A stretch of 64,000 nucleotides of DNA from Streptomyces coacervatus (GTDB taxonomy: Bacteria; Actinomycetota; Actinomycetes; Streptomycetales; Streptomycetaceae), in NCBI RefSeq assembly GCF_029223485.1, contig NZ_JARHTP010000008.1:413375-477374 (forward strand). The letters run 5' to 3'. Positions 59,501-64,000 of this stretch are shown here, piece by piece (position 1 is the stretch's first letter; each line of letters begins with the position of its first letter). The notes beneath the pieces are model-generated. The model saw only the letters and a list, made by a program, of their open reading frames with translations. It had not been told where the DNA came from and searched no databases. Position numbers and translations under genes: made by a program.

Positions 59501-60908
59501 GTGACTGCCGCTCATCCTTCTCTTCTGCTGCTACGTCCGCGCCGGGCGCCGACAGGACGACGTGCGCGTTGGTGCCGCCGAAGCCGAACGCCGAGACGGC
59601 GGCCCGGCGTACGCCCGCCGTCGCGGGCCAGGGCGTGGGTTCACGTACGACACGGTCGGCGACCGTGCCGGGCAGCGGCTCGGTCACTCCGATCGTCGGC
59701 GGAATGACTCCGTGCCCCAGGGCGAGGACGACCTTCAGCAGGCTGCTCATTCCGGCAGCGGTCAGCAGGTGCCCGATGTTGCCCTTGACCGAGCCGAGCA
59801 GCGGGCCACGCCCGAAGTACCGTTCCACGCCGTCGAGTTCGGTGCGGTCGCCGAGCGGGGTGCCGGTGGCATGGCACTCGACGTACTGGACGTCGTGCGG
59901 TGCCAGGCCGGCGTCCCGGTAGGCGAGTTCGTATGCGGCGAGCTGGCCGACGGCGTTCGGGGCGAGCAGGTGCTTGCCGGGGCCGTCGTTGCCGAGGGCG
60001 ACGGCGTCGACGACGGCGTACACCCGGTCCCCGTCGCGGCGGGCGTCGGCGAGCCGCTTGAGGGCGACCATGGCCGCGCCCTGCCCGGTGATGATGCCCT
60101 TCGAACGGGCGTCGAAGGGCTGGCTGAAGCCGTCCGGCGGATAGGCGTGCAGGTCGGAGAAGGACAGGTGGATGACGGTCGGGTCGGGGGCGCAGACCCC
60201 GCCGGCCAGCATCAGGTCGGCTCGGCCGGTGGCGAGTCGGGCGCAGGCGAGCTTGATGGCGTAGAGGGCGGAGGAGCAGGCCGCGTCGAGGGTGTGCCGG
60301 GGGCCGTCGAGCCCGAGGGCGGCGGCGACCACGTGGGCGGGGAGCCCGCCGGGCCAGAGGTTGTGTGCCGTGGCCCTCTGTGCCGTCCCCCGGTCACTGG
60401 CCGGGCTGCCGTCCGCCGCACCGGACGGCAGCCCGGCCGCGGGGAAGCCGGCCGCCGCGAGGCCCTCGGAGACCGCGGCGTCCCACAGCTTCCCCGCCGT
60501 TCGGCCGGAGGCCGGCGTGGGGAACGGGTAGTTCCCGAACACCACACCGGTCCTCCGGCCGGCCGCCCGGCCGTCCGCGGCTGCGGGGGATACACCCGCG
60601 TCGGCCAGGGCGTCCCCGGCCACCCGGAGCGCCCAGTGGAACGAGCGGTCCAGGCCTGCCAGGTAGTCGGCGGGCAGCAGGTACCCGGAGGGGTCGAACG
60701 CGGCCGTGGCGTCGAGGAACCCGCCTCGCGTGCAGTAGATGCGGTGCCGGTCCTCGGCGTCGCCCTCGGCCAGCGGATCGTGCCCGAAGATCCTCTCGCC
60801 ACCCTCGGTGCGCGAGTCGACCGCGCCCATCAGGTTGCTCCAGTAGGCGTCGGGCGTGGCCGCCCCCGGGAAGAGGCAGGACAGTCCGACGATCGCGTAC
60901 TTGCCCAT
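53547..60908 (-). CDS. pfaC: PfaC-like PUFA-synthase subunit: KS-CLF-AT-DH-DH
   Basis: A 2453-residue multidomain protein. KS at about 1-450 (Cys211 in DAACSSA, His346 in ECHATGT, His380 in KGNIGH). Chain-length-factor KS at about 472-905, with Asp672 where Cys would be (TVSSDSSVG). Acyltransferase at about 1015-1365 with FGYSLGE (Ser1118). A Pro/Ala/Val-rich linker and a short coiled-coil-like helix occupy about 1370-1640. Four hotdog folds then form two FabA-like dehydratase pairs (about 1650-2450), with catalytic halves around WYFTSHFPDDPVLAGS and WYFSCHFHRDPVMPGS. The AT inside PfaC resembles myxobacterial Pfa3-type synthases more than the marine set, where it is a separate PfaB. It condenses malonyl units iteratively, and the FabA-like dehydratases set cis double bonds. 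ATG 60908, 23 bases after pfaA. Confidence 0.94.
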   Translation of the reverse strand: MGKYAIVGLSCLFPGAATPDAYWSNLMGAVDSRTEGGERIFGHDPLAEGDAEDRHRIYCTRGGFLDATAAFDPSGYLLPADYLAGLDRSFHWALRVAGDALADAGVSPAAADGRAAGRRTGVVFGNYPFPTPASGRTAGKLWDAAVSEGLAAAGFPAAGLPSGAADGSPASDRGTAQRATAHNLWPGGLPAHVVAAALGLDGPRHTLDAACSSALYAIKLACARLATGRADLMLAGGVCAPDPTVIHLSFSDLHAYPPDGFSQPFDARSKGIITGQGAAMVALKRLADARRDGDRVYAVVDAVALGNDGPGKHLLAPNAVGQLAAYELAYRDAGLAPHDVQYVECHATGTPLGDRTELDGVERYFGRGPLLGSVKGNIGHLLTAAGMSSLLKVVLALGHGVIPPTIGVTEPLPGTVADRVVREPTPWPATAGVRRAAVSAFGFGGTNAHVVLSAPGADVAAEEKDERQSPPALAVIGMGAHFGSFTTLDEFERAGYEGAAAVGELPPHRWRGFETLGGSGAPQAAYIDGFEVDATSYRIPPKDLDHFNQQHLLMMRVAEETLKDAGYERPGPGGKDAAKGRRVAVVLGMEMEPSAEGHGARYALGRKLAAWCAAAGLEPTDEQLAELTRAARDGIHDSIEANEVLSYIGNIMAARISSLWNLTGPSFTVSSDSSVGVDALDTARLLLLDPSIEAVLVGAVDLAAGPESTLARELLEPGSVLGDGAGAMVVTRPGSVPPGRTVYATVDALAVHHSPDLDPRPAPDLVAAAAEEALAAAGVTPADVELVEAGAAQDGTLEGLTRVWSAERAGGVLRTAVSAVGSGVGDTGCAAALASVIRAALCLHYGYQPVAPEGLDGTRLAGSAFFLAGDSRPWLRERREGRRVASVSVTGSAGSHAHVVLGGAQTRGEVAATDWVRSGGSLVVPVGADDIDTLMRRLGELRDAVESGGDWAARLDEDRPAALKAVLVADDPAGLVRQLEQAVKDLPGVYRAGGEWTSPSGSCFAARPAGGPGTKTALVYPGAFNSYLGLGRSLFRAFPGLLPRFETQAELPAEMLRSAALYPRALAPLDRRELMGREAELIEDIPLMLAVGTSYALLSTDLVREVLGVPVHGAFGYSLGESSMLFATGGWVKEARATTKIDASPLFVDRLRGPKKTVRALWGLGDEVPDQQVWATHVLLAPVDSVRAAVQRHDRVFITHVNTPTEVVVAGDPAQCRDLIDDLGCQSARSPANHVMHCPVVDGVLPELADLNRYPTGDVGDLVLYSSRHYAPVGALDQDVVAHNIAVTLRETVDFPRLIRRAYEDGFRCFIEVGPSSTCTRWIHETLGDDPHLSVPVDRRGARGATDTARLVARLATHGVPVDLTPFRPRTAARRRPPGLRTFTVGGTPVAPLVTAAAAPVVAEVRRAAVPPARVPAPVSLPVPAARVLPAEPVPVASARGGGAEPQDRAVPPVPVADASEPVPAGASAVPPAPTPVGATPAPTATAVVPPPPALPAPSPPVPVPARALDQAPELHATEFHATEWDTAMPTRPDGPPVPALSLEREPITMLPAVAAAAPDAGAPQAERADVPSRPAIFGAPLPVPEKPQQPRKSDRSADDQSAATLTLVRSLRAEILEAHQEVLDAQRELREELTAVLSASTSARPAPATPRPPKPEGVVWDEHDLLEFAVGKVGNVFGPRFTRIDGYDRRVRLPAPPYLFATRVTQLDAEPGEFKPSFIRTEYDVPEDAWYAVDGQVPPAVTIEAGQCDLLLISYLGADFTNRGQRVYRLLDSSLSFLGDLPRTGQTLRYDIWIDQFVRQGDTLLFFFHYDCYADGELILKLNNACAGFFTDEELESSPGLVQGRVAPGLKTPSDPGRTAFKPLATTHRTSLTSADLDALAEGRIADVFGPGHRQPPGCNTSLRLPTRPLLMADEVTVLDRKGGSHGLGRIEAVKELAPDAWYFTSHFPDDPVLAGSLVAEGAVQLLEAYALSLGLHLTLPDARFQPVPDLRTEVKVRGQITPRNARIEYRIDITELTLLPRPSLVADVVVLRDGTPSISVTGLGIRLREKPGTPYRPETAGTVPHFLGRLSPATSEPALLNEFHMAHAAKGDLATAMGPEFEIYADSRAPYIPNGDFLFVDRVMKLEGTRGTLKRGAVMVTEYDSPDDAWYYADNGHPYMPNCVYMESSLQAAILLGYYLGATLPFPEEQFSIRNLDGHATLVKDVDLRGKTVQHRSTLLSSDRMPGSILQNFSYELSCDGEVFYTGESLFGYFNEKALAHQVGLDKGQHVLPWLDTQPSRPPGTRRIDLGDHRAAEAARRGPRLAGGHLDLVEWVDILPGGGEHGQGYLRGHRSIRPDEWYFSCHFHRDPVMPGSLGVEALLQGMQVYAVETGLTEGLRNPRFALATGIDTTWSYRGQILRTDPDMEFDVHIKEIRREPGRIILLGDAYVWKSTLRIYRLGDLAIEIHHD

Positions 60909-60931
60909 GACGGATCAGCCTCCGAGCGTCG

Positions 60932-63900
60932 TCAGACCGTGACCGCGGCGGCCGCCCGGCCCGGCTGCCGGAACCTTGCGTCCAGTTCCGCGTCCTCGAC
61001 CGCGACCACGTCCTCAAGGACGGCGAGCACCCGGCCCTGCGGGTCGAGCGCGGTCACGGTGCAGGTGACGCCGGTCCTGCCGGGCCGTACGTCCTCGACG
61101 GCGATGAGGAAGTCCCCGTCGGAGGGCAGCGGCGCGTACAGGTCCAGGCGTCCGATCTCCATCGGCAGACAGGCCCGCCCGCGCTGCTCGCGCACCCAGA
61201 CCAGCAGGGCCTGGAGCAGCAGGTCGGCCAGCACCGGGCTGTGCAGCCGGGCGTGGTAGCCGCCGAGCGCGGGCCGCTCGTCGGTGAGCCGGGCCCGTAC
61301 GAGAAGCCGCCGCTCGTCGCTGATCAGCACCGTGCGCAGCCCGCGCAGAGAGGGCCCGTGGAAGAGCGTGCCGTCGCGGTACAGCCGCGCCGCGTCCTGC
61401 CCGGCCGCACTGCGGGCGAGGCCCGCCAGGTCGCCGCGGTCGGCGGGCCGCTGCCCGGCGTCACCCGTGCTCAGCCGGACGCTGTAGGCGGGACGGCTGC
61501 GACCGCTCGCATCGACGGAGGAGGCGAGCACGTCCACCTCCGTCGGGGAGCCTGCGGGTTCGACGGACAGCCGCAGCCGCTGCGGCTGCTGCCCTTCCGG
61601 CTCGTCCCAGGCGACACCCTTGAAGACCTTGAACCCGCTTGCCCCGGTGACCGTTTCGCCGGTCGCCGTCTCTACGGCGCCTGCGAGCACGCCGAGTGCC
61701 GCGGTGGCGGGCAGCACCCGCCGGCCGCCGATGGTGTGGTCGGTCAGCAGCGGCTGCTCGGCCAGGTCGGTCAGCGTCCGGTCGACGACCAGGGGCGCGA
61801 GTGCCGGGCCCTGCGCCGCAGGCGGCCCGGACAGCGGCGTGACCGGCCCGGTGACGATCACCGTGTCGTGCCCGTGCCCGGCGGTGAACTGTTCGGCGAA
61901 CATGCCCGCACCGGTCGCGAGCGGCACCAGGGCGATCCCGCGCGAGGCGAACATGGCGCGCAGGTCGTCGGAGACCATGCCGCCGTCCCAGGCGCCCCAG
62001 TTCATCGCGGTGACGCGCGCGGAGGGCAGTTCCCGCTTCAGCCGTACGGCGATGCGGTTCAGCGCCTCGTTGGCCATGGCGTAGTCGGACTGCCCGCGGT
62101 TGCCGAAGAACCCGGCGACGGAGGAGAAGAACACCAGGTGCCGCAGCTCGGCGACCCCGCGCAACGCGTCCAGCACATTGCCGAGTCCGATCAGCTTCGT
62201 GCCGAGCACCCGACGGATCTCGTCCGCGGACTTCTGCGAGATGAGCCGGTCGGCGAGCACACCCGCCCCGTGCACGACGCCCGTGACCCGTCCGGCGTAC
62301 GGCGTCAGCGCGCGGCGCACCTCAGTGGCGTCGGTGATGTCGACGGCGAGGTACTCGACGCGGGCGCCGGTGGCGGTGAGCCGGGCGAGGTTCGCGGTGA
62401 TCTCCCGGGAGGCGGTGATCTCCCGGAACTCCCCTTCGATCGCACGGGGGTTGGGCCTCTGCCCGCTCTGCGCGGCCCGCCGCGCGATGAGCCCGCGCAG
62501 CGCGGGCCCCTCGTGCCCGACGGCCCATTCCGGCTCCGGCGCGGGCCGGCTGCGACCGAGCAGCAGCAGCCCGGCCGGCCTGGCGGAGACCAGGGCGTGC
62601 AGACAGTCGGCGGTGATGCCGCGGGCTCCGCCGGTGACGACGAACAGATCGTCGGAGGAGACCTCCGGGACGGCGGCCGCGTGCGCCTCGTGCGGCACAT
62701 CCGCGAGCTCGACGGTGCGCCGCCCCGCCGGGTCGTGCGCCACGTCGACGTGCTCGGCCGACAGGTCGTGGATCTCCCCGAGGAAGCGGGCGCCGACGGT
62801 GGTGGGGGCCAGCTCCGGCGCGAAGTCGACGGTACGGACGAAGAGTTCGGGCGCCTCGACGGCAAGGGTCTTCACCAGCCCGCCGACCCCGCCGAGCAGC
62901 GGGGAGGCGTCGCCGCCGCCTCGGTACCCGTTAGCCCCGTCGAGCCGGGTGACGGCCACGAAGGCGGCGCGGGTGCCCTGCGCGGCGACCGACTTCAGCG
63001 CGGCGAGGCTGTGCTTGGCGACGAGCAGGCAGTGCTCCAGCCGCTGCACCCCCTCGGCCCACTCCTGCCCTGCCGCGGCCGCCATCTGTACGACGAGATC
63101 GACCCGCCCGCTCACCAGAGTCCCGGCGAGCTCGCCCTCGTCCCAACTCGCCGGCCGCCGCACGGCATCCGCCTCCGGCACGACGCTGTCGACACCGGGC
63201 AGCGCGACGATCTCCACCCGCCAGCCGTCACCGCGCAGCGCTCCGGCGAGCGGCCGGGTGAGCGTCGACCCGTCGTCGACGAGCACCGCGGTACGCGGTT
63301 CGGCGTACGCACCGACGAGGGTGTGGGGCGGGGCGATCTCGGTGACCTCGGCGTAGGTGCGGCCGATTCCGGGGGCGGGTGGGTAGCTGACGGTGAGGGG
63401 GGCGGTGGCCGGTGCGGGAACCGTCTGGGGCGCCGTTTCGACGGACCCGGACACGGTGGAGGCGAGGAAACCGGCGATGTCGTCGAGGGTCCGCAGCTCG
63501 GCAAGCACCTCGGGGTCGACATCCTCCGAGACCGGATACGACTCCTGCAACGCCCCCAGAATCTGCACCCGCTTGATCGAATCGATCCCGAGATCGGCCT
63601 CGACATCCATCCCCGGCTCCAACATCTCCACCGGGTAACCCGTCTTCTCCGCCACCGCACCCATCAGCGCATCCATCACGCCGTCGGCGACCGCCGAGTT
63701 GGGGGTTGAGACCGGCTCGGGGGCGGGCGCTGCGGCGACGGGTGCGGGCTGAGCGGCGGGCTCGACGGACACGGTTGAGGCGAGGAAACCGGCGATGTCG
63801 TCCAGGGTCCGCAGCTCCGCGAGCACTTCCGGATCGACATCCTCCGAGACCGGATACGACTCCTGCAACGCCCCCAGAATCTGCACCCGCTTGATCGAAT

Positions 63901-64000
63901 CGATCCCCAGGTCGGCCTCCACATCCATCCCCGGCTCCAACATCTCCACCGGGTAACCCGTCTTCTCCGCCACCGCACCCATCAGCGCATCCATCACGCC
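60932..64000 (-). CDS. pfaA: PfaA-like PUFA-synthase subunit, 3' part: tandem ACP-KR-DH (5' end outside window)
   Basis: The visible 1021 residues are the C-terminal part. At least two near-identical ACP domains are seen, each with LGIDSIKRVQIL (Ser carries phosphopantetheine), one cut by the window edge. A ketoreductase follows (about 240-750: VVTGGARGITAD, then HGAGVLADRLISQ, FFSSVAGFFGN, SDYAMANEALN with Ser-Tyr-Asn). Last is a PKS-type dehydratase (about 770-1010: LLTDHTIGGRRVLPATAAL with His, and LFHGPSLRGL). KS, MAT and further ACPs are expected upstream. A DH at the end of PfaA matches the Pfa2-type synthases of myxobacteria. The number of ACPs sets productivity in PUFA synthases. Confidence 0.92.
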   Translation of the reverse strand, partial: GVMDALMGAVAEKTGYPVEMLEPGMDVEADLGIDSIKRVQILGALQESYPVSEDVDPEVLAELRTLDDIAGFLASTVSVEPAAQPAPVAAAPAPEPVSTPNSAVADGVMDALMGAVAEKTGYPVEMLEPGMDVEADLGIDSIKRVQILGALQESYPVSEDVDPEVLAELRTLDDIAGFLASTVSGSVETAPQTVPAPATAPLTVSYPPAPGIGRTYAEVTEIAPPHTLVGAYAEPRTAVLVDDGSTLTRPLAGALRGDGWRVEIVALPGVDSVVPEADAVRRPASWDEGELAGTLVSGRVDLVVQMAAAAGQEWAEGVQRLEHCLLVAKHSLAALKSVAAQGTRAAFVAVTRLDGANGYRGGGDASPLLGGVGGLVKTLAVEAPELFVRTVDFAPELAPTTVGARFLGEIHDLSAEHVDVAHDPAGRRTVELADVPHEAHAAAVPEVSSDDLFVVTGGARGITADCLHALVSARPAGLLLLGRSRPAPEPEWAVGHEGPALRGLIARRAAQSGQRPNPRAIEGEFREITASREITANLARLTATGARVEYLAVDITDATEVRRALTPYAGRVTGVVHGAGVLADRLISQKSADEIRRVLGTKLIGLGNVLDALRGVAELRHLVFFSSVAGFFGNRGQSDYAMANEALNRIAVRLKRELPSARVTAMNWGAWDGGMVSDDLRAMFASRGIALVPLATGAGMFAEQFTAGHGHDTVIVTGPVTPLSGPPAAQGPALAPLVVDRTLTDLAEQPLLTDHTIGGRRVLPATAALGVLAGAVETATGETVTGASGFKVFKGVAWDEPEGQQPQRLRLSVEPAGSPTEVDVLASSVDASGRSRPAYSVRLSTGDAGQRPADRGDLAGLARSAAGQDAARLYRDGTLFHGPSLRGLRTVLISDERRLLVRARLTDERPALGGYHARLHSPVLADLLLQALLVWVREQRGRACLPMEIGRLDLYAPLPSDGDFLIAVEDVRPGRTGVTCTVTALDPQGRVLAVLEDVVAVEDAELDARFRQPGRAAAAVTV
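63365..64000 (-). repeat. Tandem ACP-coding repeat, 318-bp period
   Basis: The DNA of successive ACP domains is almost identical over about 200 bases, spaced exactly 318 bases (106 codons). It includes the block ending ATCAGCGCATCCATCACGCC at both 63682 and 64000. The linkers between are less similar. Recent duplication or gene conversion keeps the ACPs alike. More copies are expected past the right edge. Confidence 0.85.

Noticed and set aside
56835..59504. Long plus-strand open frame opposite pfaC (about 890 codons)
   Set aside because: It mirrors conserved KS/CLF/AT coding sequence on the minus strand and shows low-complexity composition; a shadow frame.

Overview
The window is chromosomal DNA of a Streptomyces-type actinomycete. 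It shows very high GC with strong third-position bias, many GTG starts, purine-rich ribosome binding sites, long runs of genes joined by ATGA/GTGA overlaps, and TTA (bldA-type) codons in a carbohydrate operon. Two short interspersed repeats typical of Streptomyces intergenic DNA are also present. No tRNA, rRNA or CRISPR array was seen.

Layout. (1) 1-3972 (+): tail of a small biosynthetic operon, with a flavin-dependent halogenase (5' end outside the window) and two different ATP-grasp ligases, closed by a strong hairpin at 4163-4197. (2) 4425-9993 (+): a GlgX-type debranching enzyme, an AGE-like protein with a STAS-like tail, and an IS701-like transposase that runs into the next gene. (3) 9936-17536: a compact locus holding a complete oligopeptide ABC importer (lipoprotein on -, two permeases and a fused double ATPase on +). 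Next to it are a 49-codon secreted-peptide gene on the minus strand (15764-15913) and a divergent XRE-HTH/TPR regulator. This is the part list of an RRNPP-like peptide-pheromone circuit and is the most interesting unit here. Its control region carries two TGAC-N7-GTCA palindromes, one over the regulator start codon. It also carries a TTGACT-N17-TTGACT repeat that recurs, at the same distance from the start codon, upstream of glgX.

(4) 29817-17592 (-): a run of 14 genes with two benzoylformate-decarboxylase-like ThDP enzymes, two DJ-1/PfpI proteins, a BBE-type flavin oxidase, small alpha+beta-barrel proteins (ABM, EthD, muconolactone-isomerase-like, two SnoaL-like), a cupin, an F420/NADP reductase-like protein, an MFS exporter and an ankyrin protein. 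Hairpins split it into about three units. It faces a divergent F420-type LLM oxidoreductase that is preceded by a 21-codon coupled ORF, and a LysR gene follows. The pathway is not recognised.

(5) 33137-64000 (-): a large biosynthetic cluster continuing beyond the right edge. Its core is a PUFA-synthase-type iterative PKS: PfaA-like (partial, tandem ACP-KR-DH), PfaC-like (KS-CLF-AT-DH-DH) and PfaD-like enoyl reductase, with its own phosphopantetheinyl transferase and a dedicated acetyl-CoA carboxylase (accC, accB, fused accDA). Tailoring genes are two unusual acyl-CoA dehydrogenases, an aldehyde dehydrogenase and a DUF4188 protein. The same-strand cassette at 40468-33241 encodes both subunits of a B12-dependent glutamate mutase, aspartate-semialdehyde dehydrogenase, aspartokinase, an AsnO/VioC-like oxygenase and an EamA exporter. 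This suggests 3-methylaspartate or a derivative is made and joined to, or made alongside, a PUFA-like acyl chain. Regulators are an ECF sigma factor, a stand-alone LuxR HTH and a TrmB/LuxR protein. Two tandem 68-codon ORFs that echo the C-terminus of the mutase subunit lie inside the operon. No NRPS is visible in the window, so how the amino acid and acyl parts are joined cannot be seen.
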